From Eurosta solidaginis (taxonomy: Eukaryota; Arthropoda; Insecta; Diptera; Tephritidae): a stretch of DNA of 64,000 nucleotides. Each line of letters starts with the position of its first letter. Within the stretch, counting starts at the first letter, position 1. Of this stretch, positions 12,181 to 24,129 are shown one piece after another. Location: the NCBI RefSeq assembly GCF_040869045.1, contig NC_090322.1:277042662-277106661 (forward strand), in the 5' to 3' direction. A program made the position numbers and the translations under genes. Below the pieces are notes generated by a model. That model was not told the DNA's origin. It made no database searches and saw only the letters and a program-made list of their open reading frames with translations.

Positions 12181-14205
12181 AAATAAAAAAAGCCTCTCAG
12201 ACACCAGAACTTATGTTGTAAAATAACTCCGTTCTCTTACCAGGATCTTTCCAGGACCTATAATACTTGCTGCTTTTAGATCTGATCTATGACCCGGGCA
12301 CAATACGTGCTTGATTGTCTCCTCCTTTAATTTACTTTTCCTATATTTGCTGTAACTAACGAGGCCTAACTTAAAAGCATGTGACCCAGTATTCTGCCAG
12401 AGTACACATCATGAGCTGACAGTCGTTTCTTTTTAGTAATTAGAGTAAATTTAATTATCTCCTTAAATACAACTTTACTCAACCCCGCCTTTTCGCTGGA
12501 TTACTCGACTTCAGATCCCTGTGAAAAATCTCTTTCATCTTGACGTATATTGGAACGTCATCCTTTGTCAAAACTGTTTTCGAGACAAATCAGTTTCGGC
12601 GTTGTGCAATCTTCAGTGAAGATTTTCATTCTGATCTTATTCGTAAGCTATAGATCGTATAAAACCTCAAACATTACCTTATGCAACTTGAATAAAACAG
12701 GAGAAACTCAATACCCATTGCTTTGGATAAACCATCATTTTTTCACAACCGAACTTCACTCTTTTTTGCTAATTTCAACCATAATTTATTGCTCTTTCAC
12801 ACTCCATTTTTCCATCTCTCGTTAATTGAAGGTCCCAGGTGCATCCGAGCGGCACGTAAATCGCGTTAACTTAAATGACTTTGTAAATTACAATCTAATA
12901 TCCGTCGCAGACTATTTCCAACTATTTAAGTAATGATGAATATTTTTATTCGTGCTTCAATTTAGGCAAATAAATTATGATTTGTGGGCGTGAATCGACA
13001 GTAGCAGTGAGGCTTAAGTCGGTATTCATTTTAAAATAAGCGTTTAGTATTTAAGATTTTAGTTAAACTTTCAATCACATAAAGTGGCATTTAACTTCAC
13101 AATCTGGATTGGCAGTTTGGAGCGACACTCACTGACACATTCCCGAACGCCTCATCAATGTCATAACGAGAGATAAAAAAAAAGTTGTGCCAATCACCTT
13201 TTCTGATGAATTCTCACAATAGGAATAGACAAACTCGGCGCACACAAATGTGTTTGCAGTTTATTGCAAATCCTCCAGTGGCTATTGTACAATCCATACA
13301 TTTTACTAGACTTTTGACAATTAGCTAAAAAGTAAGCATTTGAAGGAAATTAGAGAATTTTCTGCGAAAATCAATCAGACTGCGATGCGTTTTAGTCTGT
13401 CGGGTGTTTTTTGACGCAAATATTGTTGTTGTCATTCAAACACTCTTCAATGTACTGTTACTAATCAAGCACGTATGTGTAAGTAGAAATCCCACATACC
13501 AGGGGACTGTATGATGCAGAGATCCTGACTCCACTTTAAGTTCAGGTATGCCAATAAAACGATAAATCGGGGAGTGATGCGGAGACACCCGCAAAAAAAT
13601 GGCATAAGCGATTGTAAAATACATATAAGAAATATGAAGGTAACAGATGAAATTTTCAATAAAATATTTATGATACATGTGGATTAATTTTAATAAGTTC
13701 ACTTAATCGGCATGATTAATTACCGTTAAGTGACGTAGGCAATTTCGTACTTTGTGTAGCATGTCAAGCCAGTAATCCCAAGTGGAATCAAGTCTTCCTT
13801 TATATGTGACTCCCAACTTAATACATATAACCCTTTTCCTGCCTCACCAGTGTCGATGGGAGTACTGCCAGGGCCGGAGCTTTTTCTTCCATTCGCATAT
13901 CAGAGCAGCGAAGACCTTGGGGCTTAAATTCCTTTGACTATATTCAGTAAACATTGTTACGGCTTTGATTTACGGCCTGAAAACCTTTAAATTTTCTTTT
14001 TCTGTGGGCGGCGCCACGCCCTTTTCCCACAATTTTACTAAATTTATATTTTTTGTTATAAAGTCAACTCACTTTTTCTATATGCAAAAAACAAAAAAAG
14101 ATTCAAGGTTCGGTAAAAACAAAAACAATTGTTAAAAGCAAAAAAAAGTATAATAAAAGCTTAGTACCAATATAATGGCAATTTATTAGTTATACTAACT
14201 TATTT
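12181..14205. other. AT-rich intergenic DNA, nothing recognised
   Basis: Apart from short frames without recognisable domains (for example 12550-12825 plus and 13436-13702 minus), nothing could be supported here. Confidence 0.5.
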
Positions 14206-14209
14206 GCCT

Positions 14210-14830
14210 CTTTAGCGTTCAGTTGATCATGGCGGCCCAATAAGGCGCGCCAGTGGCTTCTTAGCTCGGTTAACTGGCTCCAAGTTATCATACCAAGGGA
14301 ATTAAATCGTCTTCCAGCTGGTTCTTTCAACGGATCGGGCGCATCCCCTCTTCCTTTGGTTCCATAGGTGGGTTTTGAGAAGAATAATTTTTGACCGGAG
14401 CATCATCTTTAATTTGCAAATATGTTGATGTCTGCGTAAAGCTCGAACAGCTCATCATTAAAACTTCGGTACGCGCCGTCGCCAACGCGCGCTCGTAAAT
14501 CTTTCCAAGAACTTTTCTCTCCAACACATCCAAAGCCGCTTCATCTTATGTTGTCATGGTTCATGCTTTTGCATCATATAGCAGAACGGGTATGATAAGT
14601 GACTTGTAGAACATGATCTTCCTTTTCCGAAAGAGGATTTTGCTTTTTTATTGCCTACTCAGTCAGCATTTGTAGAGCAATTCCTCGCCGGCTTTCTAGA
14701 TGAACGTTGTTGTTTGTGTTAATGCTGGCTCCCAAATAAACGAAGTCCTTTACTATTTCAAAATTATGACTACCAGCAGCTTTTCAGATAGGAGTTATTC
14801 CTGATAGTTCTGCATATTGGTTCTAACTTC
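14210..14830 (-). pseudogene. Decayed RTE-type LINE, C-terminal part of reverse transcriptase
   Basis: Read on the minus strand, fragments in shifting frames resemble the end of RTE-clade polyproteins. FEIVKDFVYLGASINTNNN lies near 14700-14760, a ...DVLERKVLGKIYERALATAR stretch is at about 14470-14533, and WSQLTELRSHWRALLGRHDQ is at about 14220-14290. The first is the FVYLG(S)INTDNN region typical of RTE reverse transcriptases. Internal stops and frame changes mark it as dead. Orientation and order are consistent over about 600 bp. Confidence 0.75.
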
Positions 14831-15160
14831 CTACGAATCTCAGCCCTCTTGTTGTAATACTTTTGAGCAAATGAAGCAACCCTTGAATAGATGGTAAATT
14901 TTTTTTCCGGGCAAATACATAGAATTTGCATAAGTATGCGCCAGAATGTGCTCTAACAGAGCTGGACTGGCAATATATATACATACGTGCGACAATTTGA
15001 CATGAGGTGAGCCTTACAAACAACGAGCATGGAATATTGAACTCACTGTGATGGTGATACAAAAAAAATATGTATATACATATGCAGTTTTAGATACCAT
15101 AATTTTGTCTCAATAATTACTTTTTCACTTATTATGAGTTTAATATTGATAAGTTTATTT
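14831..15160. other. AT-rich DNA, nothing recognised
   Basis: No feature could be supported between the LINE fossil and the SINE copy. Confidence 0.45.
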
Positions 15161-15164
15161 ACAC

Positions 15165-15470
15165 ATAAATAAAATAAATAATTATAAGACGCAAATTTTT
15201 CGCCGAGGGGATTTAGGCCGAACTTCTTTTCCAATTTGCTTTGTGTACCTATTAATTTTTCCTTCAAATGTTTAACATCAACTCCAAATGGCGTCTACGA
15301 GTGAGATGAATTTTCACTGAGAAGCTATTCATTGCAGAAATATACTAGGAGTGCTTGGCAAATCAATACCGAGGGGCGAACGCGCTTAGAAAAGCTTGTT
15401 CCTCGTTGAAACAACTTTTTTCTAAATTTTCGATGTTATAAAATTTCGCTAACACCATACCACGGCAAGC
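15165..15470 (-). repeat. Diverged tRNA-derived SINE, minus orientation
   Basis: Its order matches the 62393-62718 copy: AT-rich tail, GAGGGGATTTAGGCCGAACT, TTTTTCCTTCAAATG, a middle with AGGAGTGCTTGGCAAATCA and CGAGGGGCGAACGCGCTTAG, then TTTTCTAAATTTTCGATGTT. The tRNA-like head is eroded (only ACACCATACCACGGC near 15450). Confidence 0.75.
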
Positions 15471-17685
15471 AATAAAGATCAATTTTAAAAGGAATAATTT
15501 TGGGATTGTAATACAGAAAACATAGGAAATCAAATCAGATATTAAGTTTTGATCTTCAATTTAGATATAAAGTAGCCAAATTTTGTTGTTGGCTCAACTG
15601 GAGATTGCAGGGAATGACGCTTTGAAGTCGCCACTTCTTAAGTCTAAATTTTATTCATAGAACCCAGTTATCTGAGAGTATGAGAGAGTCTCTTGTACCA
15701 CTGTGCAACGTCACATAGCAGCAACAATGCACAGCGCATAGCAATCGTAGCTGAAGCATCATTCATAATTGTCACTCATTGTCAGCTTTTTTCATGCTTT
15801 GTTATTGCTGTCAACGTCATTGCCATGGTTGTAACTATTTGTTGTTATTTGCTTGCATAACCAGCATCACATGCACCCTGCAAAAAATCGTTGGACCATG
15901 GATCCTTTTTTGCTCTGCAGGAGTATTAACAGCGTGCAGATCTGGTGTTTATTATACTGTCATAGGACATTGCACGAAGTCACGGAGTAATCTTTAGGTG
16001 CGCATATTGACCAAGAGCTCACGAGTTTTGCAGGGTCCATCAACATACATATTTACATTTCTGTATTTTAGCTGGCTTCACTTTTCTCACTGCTTATGTT
16101 TTAATTGCAGCTGCTGTCATATTTACCGTTGTCAAATGGTTATAGGCCTACCAACCAGTTAGAAAAATGCCCACATGAATTCGTATGTTTTGCAGGTGTG
16201 CGTGTGTAAATGCATGCAAAAACAAATTGCCGACAAAAAATGCAACAGAGCACCGCCTAACCCAGAACAGAAAAAATATGACCAAAGGCTTGAAAAAATA
16301 TCGTATTCTCAATTTAATTTGCAGCGCTGGCTAAAATTTTTGACGTAGCGTTCCCTCAAACTCCTATCAAAACTTTTAAATTGAGAAGGAACCTAAAAAG
16401 TATTCCATATCATGCTTGGTATAAGAGTATGGAATTTCTCAATTTGAACATGATCATCATCATCTCATGCTTGAGCTTGGTATGACAGTATGGAGCTTCT
16501 CAATCCGAACACTACAAAAAATCTCATGTGTCAAATGTGGCTTTTGAGAAAGGTTTCGATTGGAATAAATAACGTAGAGAACAAACGATTGTAATTTGAA
16601 AATAAGGTTACATTTTAAATACTTTTCAAAACGCATTTGAACAAAAATGTTTATTGAAAATCAATTCGAGCCATAACCGCAGGAAGGGCTTAACCGGCAT
16701 AAACAAAATTGTTCAGTAGACGCTTTTTTTGTATTCATATTACGATTACTTTAGATAGTAACGTGAAAGTTGGTGTGTATATAAGACTATATAATTGACG
16801 TATACTAATGTGGGATTTTTTTGCATTTCTTTAATAATAATGACGCATTTGTCGCTTACACCCTCTTTGCTTTCCAAAAAAAAGACATCATTACTTGAAA
16901 GTGTCGATTAAGCCAAAACTAAAATATTAAAAAATACACATTCGAAAACAATAAAAACAGTGGTTGGTGATACAGATCAATGTTTTTATTCAGATTTCAA
17001 GACGGAATTCATATTTAAAGATTCAGACTGATTAACAATATTTTAAATTTACATAAATTTAACGACATTTTAAATTTACAACTAATTAAACTAAGTTTTT
17101 CTAAATAAAAACTATATAACTAATCTATTCATTTCACATTGCCGTCTTCTACATCAGTAACTGGTAATGTATCTGTGATAAAAGAGTTGTGTTTTAAGTT
17201 GAGGTACTCTCTGTGGAAAACTTCGGGAATTATATTTTTATTAAAAAGCGATTTCAAATCTTAATAATTTAACGATGAAATTCTCTGTAAGCTCCTGTAT
17301 AAACTGAAGTAGAAGTATTTTGGATAGTGGTTTCGGGATCCTCCTACCTCGTTTTCCAACACAAGTATCTGCTTCAACTATTTCCTCTGAAGAATCGGTG
17401 TCGCTGTATGGAACTAGTGCAATTTTATTTGAAATCTGCAACAATAATTTGGCTATATTCATTATAAGCCTTATTAAGAAAAACCTTAATCTAAAAAATA
17501 ATCACTTGTGTCTGCAAGAAGTCCATATTTAAATTAAAAACATTAGAATTACGAAACATGCATACCAAAATGTAAAAACTTTGTATTAAAATGACAAAAT
17601 TTTCTGGTAAAAAAGGCTTAACCTACATATTGCGAGCACAAAAAAATATCAACAAAGTGTTTTGTGCACTTGAGCCAAAATTGGC
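15471..17685. other. AT-rich intergenic DNA with a small diverged tandem duplication
   Basis: No gene recognised. At about 16413-16525 two diverged copies of a segment with GCTTGGTAT..AGTATGGA..TTCTCAAT lie about 60 bp apart. A minus-strand frame at 17241-17462 has an acidic DTDSSEEIVEADT stretch but matches no family I know. Confidence 0.45.
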
Positions 17686-17688
17686 TTA

Positions 17689-18194
17689 AGCGCCAAATAC
17701 ACGACACGAACATTTCCGCGAACATTCCGCAATCTTGTTCGCAGCTTTGGCCATACACCATACGAACTTTTGGCCGAACATTAGTTCTCTTTCAGACAGC
17801 GATGAATACGGACAACAATTGTGCTGCAGCAATATTGCGATTAAAGTCGCATAATCATTATTCTTTTTAATTCTATTACAATAATCTTTGCTTTTTACTT
17901 GCCACAATGATGGCAAAGATTTAGACATTTCAACAAATTCACTCAGAAATTTTTTATTGTCCATTTTACTTTTCCGCGCACGTCTGTTCCGTTCAGAAAT
18001 TACTACGATTATGAGCTATTTCGCCATACACGCACGAACAGTTCGCGCAAATGTTCGCCAAAAATTAAAATATTTTGATTTTTGGCGAACATTTGCGCGA
18101 ACTGGCAAACACCACCATACACGACAGAAAAGGTCGCAGAAACATGACATAACGGGAATGTTCGCGGAAATGTTCGTGTCGTGTATTTGGCGCT
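17689..18194 (+). mobile_element. PIF/Harbinger-type MITE (copy 1)
   Basis: Terminal inverted repeats begin AGCGCCAAATACACGACACG and extend about 40 bp to ...CCGCGAACATTCC. TTA flanks both ends (17686-17688 and 18195-18197), the 3-bp TWA duplication expected of PIF/Harbinger elements. In the interior a near-perfect palindrome at about 18036-18100 consists of GTTCGCGCAAATGTTCGCC, an AT-rich centre, then its reverse complement. No transposase frame is present, so movement would need a helper. A shorter relative lies at 55079-55423 in the opposite internal orientation. Confidence 0.85.
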
Positions 18195-18197
18195 TTA

Positions 18198-18650
18198 CCT
18201 ATAACTTCGTATCGATATTTTGTAGGCATGCAAATTTAAAATGGTTGTCTACTTTACTACGATTTGAGTAGATTTTACTATACTTTTAAAAACATAACGC
18301 CCTGTATGAGCCGCTACGAGAATTGTTGGGATACAAATATTAACGTTACAGAAAACAAATTTTTTCGAGATTTTTGAACGACAAATGTGGCAACCAAAAA
18401 TTATTACTTTTGTAATACACGTAAATACTTTTAAATAAAGCCGCTGAAAAAATTAGTTTTTGTGATTGACTTCACCTTTATTATTGCACTAGCCTTTACC
18501 CGCGGCCCCGTCCGCAAGGAGAAAATTAAATATATGGGATATTCACGTTAGCCTGCTTATCAAGTTATCTGTTTAAAAAGATGTTTCTGTCTAATACATT
18601 TTATTTTTGTAATTGAGTAAAAAAAGAACTAAATGAGCTGATAACCTGAT
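18198..18650. other. AT-rich DNA between MITE and satellite
   Basis: Nothing recognised. A GC-rich patch at about 18498-18515 (CCCGCGGCCCCGTCCGC) interrupts otherwise AT-rich sequence. Confidence 0.45.
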
Positions 18651-21314
18651 AGGATCCCCAAATTATCCCGAAATTATCACCACAAAAATCCACGAAATGA
18701 CCCCGACGCTATCGCGGGCAGATCCCGAAAACCATCTAGAAATGCCACGAAAGGGTCTCCAAAAGTTCCCGGAATAGTCCCAAAAACCCGAAATGATAAC
18801 GACACGATTCTAGACTTATCCAGAGAACCACAATGAAATGATGCCTGAAGGGCACCAAAATGATCCCGAAAAAGTTCCGAAATGACCCTGACGGGCTCCC
18901 GGACGGTTCTCAAAAACCATCCAGGAAATATCCAGGAAGGGTCCTTAGGGGATCCACGACGGATCGTGAAAACCATACAGAAATGATTCCGGAAGGGTCC
19001 CAAAATGATCCCGTATTAGTCCCTCAAAGTCCTGAAATGACCCAGACGGGATCCCAGACGAATTCCGAAAACTATCCAGAAATGATGGCGGAAAGGTCCT
19101 CAAATGATCCCCTAATAGTCCCGAAATGACCCTGACGGGATTTCGAACGGACTCCTAAATGACCCTGACGGGATCCCGGACAGATCTCGAAATCCATCCA
19201 GAAATGATGCCGAAATGTCCTGAAATGATCCCCTAATAGTCCCGAAATTACCGAAAACCATCCAGAAATTATGCCGGAAGGGACCCCAAATGATCCCGAA
19301 TACCATACAGAAATGATGCCGGAAAATACCCCAAATGTTCCCGAAATAGTCCCGAAAAAGTTCCGAAATGACCCTGACGGGCTCCCGGATGGTTCTCAAA
19401 AACCATCCAGAAAATATCCAGGAAGGGTCCTTAGGGGATCCACGACGGATCGCGAAAACCATACAGAAATGATTCCGGAAGGGTCCCAAAATGATCCCGT
19501 ATTAGTCCCGAAAAGTCCTGAAATGACCCCGACGGGATCCCAGACGGATTCCGAAAACTATCCAGAAATGATGCCGGAATATCCTCAAATGATCCCCTAA
19601 TAGTCCCGATATTACCGAAAACCATCCAGAAATTTATGCCGAAAGGGTCCCCAAATGATCCGATACCAGTCGATAAAAAGTCCCGAAATAACCCCGACGG
19701 GATCCCGGACGGATCCTCAAAGTCATATAGAAATGATGCCGGAAGGTACCCCGAATGATCCCGAAATAGTCCCGAAATTACCCTGGCAGGATCCCGTACG
19801 GATCCCGAAAACCATCCAGAAATGATGCCGAAAGGGTCCCCAAATCATCCCGTATTAGTCGAGAAAAAGTCCTGAATTGACCCCGTCGGGATCCCGGATG
19901 GATCCTCAAAACCATATAGAAATGATGCCTGAAGGTACCCCAAATGATCCCGAAATAGTCCCGAAATGACCTGGCAGGATCCCCTACGAATCCCGAAAAC
20001 CATCCAGAAATAATGCCGATAGGGTCCCCAAATCATCCCGTATTAGTCGAGAAAAAGTCCTGAATTGACCCCGTCGGGATCCCGGATGGATCCCGAAAAC
20101 TATCCAGAAATGATGCCGGAAGGTATCCCGAAATAGTCCCGAAATGACCCTGACGGGATCCCGGACGGATCCCTAAAACCATCTAGAAATGGTGCCGGAA
20201 GGTACCTCAAATGATACCGAAATAGTACCGAAATGACCCCGACGGGATCCCGGACGGATCCCGAAAACCATCTAGAAATGATGCCGGAAGGTACCCCAAA
20301 TGATCCCGAAATAGTCCCGAAATGACCCCGACGGGATACCGGACGGACCCCGAAAACCATCCAGAAATGATGCCGAAAGCGTCCCCAAATGATCCCGCAT
20401 TAGTTGAGAAAAATTCCCGAAATGACCCCGACGGGATCCCGGACGGATCCTCAAAACCATATAGAAATGATGCCGGAAGGTACCCCAAATGATCCCGTAT
20501 AAGTCGAGAAAAAGTCCCGAAATGACCAAGACGGGATCCCGGACGGATCCCTAAAACCATCTAGCAATGATGCCGGAAGCTACCCCAAATTATCCCGTAT
20601 TAGTTGAGAAAAAGCCCAGAAATGACCCCGACGGGATCCCTGATGGATCCCGAAAACCATCTAGAAATGATGCCGGAAAGTACCTCAAAGGAACCCGCAT
20701 TAGTCGAGAAAAAGTCCCAAAATGACCCTGAAGGGATCCCGAAAACCATACAGAAATGATGCCGAAAAGGTCCCCAAATGATCCCGTATTAGTCGAGAAA
20801 AAGTCCCGAAATGACCCCGACGGGATCCCGGACGGATCCCGAAAACCATTGGGAAGTGATGCCAAAAGGGTTCCAAATGATCCCGTATTAGTCGAGAAAG
20901 GGCCCCGAAATGACCCTGAAGGGATCCGGACGGAACCCGAAAACCATCCAGAAATGATGCCGAAAGGGTCCTCAAATGATCCCGTATCAGTCGAGAAAAA
21001 GTCCAGAAATGACCCCGACGGGATCCCGGATGGATCCCGAAAACCGTCCAGAAATGATGCCGGAAGGGTCCCCAAATGATCGCGAAATAGTCCCGAAATG
21101 ATCCCGGAATAGTCCCGAAAATGTCCCAAAATAATCCCGACGGAATCCCGGACGGATCCCGAAAACTATACACAAATGATCCCGGAAGGGTCCCAAAATA
21201 ATCCCGGAATAGTCCCGAAAAAGTCCAGAAATTACCCCGGCGGGATCGCGGACGGATCCCGAAAACCATCCAGAAATGATCCCGGAAGGGTCTCGATATG
21301 ACCCAAACGGGATT
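18651..21314. repeat. Satellite array with a period near 100 bp
   Basis: The landmark GACGGGATCCCGGACGGATC recurs at about 20241, 20330, 20430, 20530, 20630, 20730 and 20819, giving spacings of 100 bp with occasional 89-bp units that lack one 11-bp subsegment. Other conserved parts are CGAAAACCATCCAGAAATGA, TGCCGGAAGG and CCCAAATGATCCCG. The unit contains the 10-bp palindrome CGGGATCCCG. Stop codons are rare, so overlapping frames of 60-190 codons stay open on both strands; none has a plausible start, and the 100-bp period is not a multiple of three. The first 1.3 kb is more diverged than the end. Confidence 0.9.
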
Positions 21315-22010
21315 ACAAATAGGGTGAAGATAATTATAAAACCATGTTAATAAGGCAACAGGCGCGTTGGAGCGAATGAAGAGTTACAAAGAAACATACA
21401 GTCGTGGGAACCTGACAGAAGTTTGCTCAACAACCACACCTTGATAGAGTAAACCCGTCATTTTTTTCCGTTTAACCGTAACAAAGTGTTGACCGTTCAA
21501 CAAACTTCGCCATTCTCTTTTTTCGCTGAGCTAACTAGCGCCAATTCGAAAGATTAACGGAACTTCAATCATGTTCCACTTATTCTTTCGCATAACATTG
21601 CCTAGGCAGCATAGATGCTGAGATATTGTAGCTCGTTAGAGTTCGTACGTTTTCTGTGAAAATTTCAAACAACGGTCAACGCATCACCAATACTCAATCC
21701 TTTTCATCAATATCTTCTTTTTTAAACATTTTTAGCAAACAATTAAGATCTGCTTTTTTTTTTATATTGCAGAGGAGCAGAGGACATTCATACATTCTCT
21801 ATGTGAACAAAAAAATGCAAACCTGAATATAACTTATGGATTTATTACAAAAACATTTCGTACCCTACAAAAAATTATAATATTATACAAGCCTAATTTC
21901 ATTTCGCCAAGGATTTATAACAAAAGGGCTAAACCTGTAGGTAGAACTTGTAAGTAGTATCAATTGGTTGACGTATCTCCTATGATCATACTCCTAATAT
22001 TCTAATACCG
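21315..22010. other. Unclassified DNA, nothing recognised
   Basis: No gene or transposon boundary could be supported between the satellite and the next inverted-repeat element. Confidence 0.4.
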
Positions 22011-22513
22011 TTTTCACACAGAAACTTAATCGAATCACAATTCTATTTAGCGAAATAATTAAGTTTCCCTTTTCATACAGGGCCTTTTGCTTCATTAATC
22101 TGTTGACAGATGGCAGCCCCAAAAAAATATTTCGTTTTTACAAAAAATTGTTAAAATGGAAAGCGGCCGTTTCCTTCTTAACTATAAATACAATCAAAAT
22201 AAAATGCATGCCCAACTACCCATAGATGTTGTATTTAACGAAATATGTGCCTATTTTCGAAAAAGCCATATTACCTTTTGCAGCAAATGCAGCGAAAATT
22301 AAATTTTGAAATTTTTTCGTGTTTTTCTATTTTTCGTAAATTATTGAAAATAATTTATTTTTGGTTGCCATTTGTTATATTGCCTGGATTTTTCACTCGA
22401 TTAGCCAATATTGAGATAATTAAGAATTTGTATTTTGTATGGAAGATTGAGTTCAATTAGGGCTTTAATTTAGAAAACTTGACTAATTATTTCATTAAGC
22501 CTCTGTGTGAAAT
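22011..22513. mobile_element. Possible short inverted-repeat element
   Basis: The left end reads TTTTCACACAGAAACTTAAT. The right end, reverse-complemented, reads ATTTCACACAGAGGCTTAAT, a match of about 16 of 20. No clear target duplication and no transposase. A frame at 22245-22460 is hydrophobic and Phe-rich but not recognisable. Confidence 0.35.
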
Positions 22514-22634
22514 TGGCATAAGTCTATCTCATCGGGCATAAGATTTATCAGAAAAATTGTATAAAATAATGCTCACTTAAGGCATTATTAAAAGTTATGT
22601 TTATTATTAATCGATTTGACCAACCACCCCAGCG

Positions 22635-22665
22635 CACAATGTTTCGTGTAGAACAAACTAGCTGG
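22635..22665 (+). repeat. Left terminal inverted repeat of Transib
   Basis: It starts with heptamer CACAATG, then 24 bp differing from the right end at one position (22658, A versus G), then an A-rich AAAAAATTA where a nonamer would sit. Confidence 0.9.
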
Positions 22666-22803
22666 AAAAAATTATTTTATGAGATTTTCCGTTTCATATG
22701 CAGTCATTTATTACAACTACGTCATTTTTTTCAGCCATATGTTCTTTTTTTTATTTTTTTCCAAAATTTTACTTCAGATGCATACATTTGCTTATTTCAT
22801 ATA

Positions 22804-23111
22804 CAGTAACTCATGTGAATAAGTGACATAGATCCAAAAAAATTTAAAGGAGTCAAGAATATTACTTTATTGTACTTAAATTGAATGGAATACAAATCTC
22901 AATACTCCAAAAGATTCTAAAAATTCGGAAAAAAATTTAAATTTTTTATGAAAATTCGTCGAATTCTTCAAACATTTTTTAAATATAATTTAGGTTTTGT
23001 TATAGATCGTGACAAATTTTCTTATGGGAAATTAGTTAAAATAAATTTGCGAAAGCGAAAATTGTAAGAATTGTCCAAAAAGGGGTGTCTACTTATTTAT
23101 GTGAGTGACTG
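22804..23111. mobile_element. Tc1/mariner-type MITE nested in Transib
   Basis: The ends are CAGTAACTCATGTGAATAAG on the left and CAGTCACTCACATAAATAAG (reverse complement) on the right, each flanked by TA. CAGT termini with a TA duplication are typical of Tc1/mariner-derived MITEs. There is no coding capacity. It sits on the 3' side of the Transib transposase remains. Confidence 0.75.
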
Positions 23112-23239
23112 TACATATGTCCATTTATTTGAGTATTTATCCTGGCACTACAATTTTTACAAAATTATTTTATAGTACCAGTCAGGAATGTAAAAGTGAA
23201 TTACAATAATAATAATAACAATGTAAATATTTAAATTAA

Positions 23240-24129
23240 TTATGTGAAAATTACTTATTACAAAAACTTAAAAGTAAAGTATCATACAAAGTAGAAAAGA
23301 TAATAGATTTAAATCAAATAAAACCTGATCCAACAAAAAGTTATAGGGTAGGTTATCTTTTGTTTGTTTAAAAAAAATAAATTTAATTGGACGACAATAC
23401 ATGGTAGAAGAAGGTCGAGGATTCTGCCAAACAATGTTACCTTTTTCATCCTGTAATTGAAGAGGAACGAAAGAAAATATAAACAAAAACTCATCAGTGT
23501 CAGAACTGCATGTAAACTTTCGCTTATATGTACTATGGTCAGAGCTTCCATCGCAACCCCACTTGCTGATTAAAGTATACGTCAAGTTTGTAGGTAATAA
23601 ACTAACAAAAACTTCTTGATTTGCTAAAACTAAACGCTCAACAGTTTTATCTAATACGGACTGGACTTTAATTTCCGCACGTGTTTCACCCACATTAATT
23701 TCATTTGGATAGCATTCTGCCTTAGCTTTTTTAGATTATAAAATGATGGATAAACTTTATGGCCTGCCTTGATGCTCCACTTCCGAGTCGTTTTGTACCT
23801 ATGAGTCGTCGACTTGCTATCTACGTAGTATGCTAAAGCTTCTACATTGCTCAAGCATATTGCATCTGGCTCACATGTCATCTTTTTTCCGGATATTTGA
23901 GTGGTTTCCTGTGATTTTTTATAATGTTAGCAACATTTCTGTTGCCGGACATACGCGTTGATACTTCTGCCGCATAAAGTAATTCACCAGGACTTCTAGA
24001 TTGCAAGAGGCCATCCACTCGACGCCGTTTGGTTTTTTCACTGCAGCTAACAAAGTTCTTCTTTCGGCTTCCGGGGCCGAGGTTACCTGAAGAAGTGGTT
24101 GGCTGGTCTGATAGCAACTTTGAATCCAC
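23240..24129 (-). pseudogene. Transib transposase, broken and lacking its C-terminal half
   Basis: Three consecutive minus-strand open frames, each in a different reading frame, carry successive parts of one Transib transposase. They are 24129-23878 (SPGELLYAAEVSTRMSGN), 23881-23651 (CLSNVEALAYYVDSKST) and 23693-23268 (ISKWGCDGSSDHSTYKRKF, then WQNPRPSSTMYCRPIKF). The Asp in WGCDGSSDHS aligns by context with the first catalytic Asp of the RAG1/Transib DDE core (compare CDGMGD in RAG1). Frame changes near 23880 and 23700 break the gene. Beyond about 23240 no further conserved sequence appears before the left terminal repeat, so the second Asp and the Glu are lost. Frames at 24318-24512 and 24609-24821 may be N-terminal remains; that is uncertain. 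The gene is dead. Confidence 0.85.

Noticed and set aside
18677..21269. Overlapping open frames of 60-190 codons on both strands
   Set aside because: They lie entirely in the 100-bp satellite, exist in several frames at once, repeat the same peptide words in shifted frames and have no plausible start or domain.
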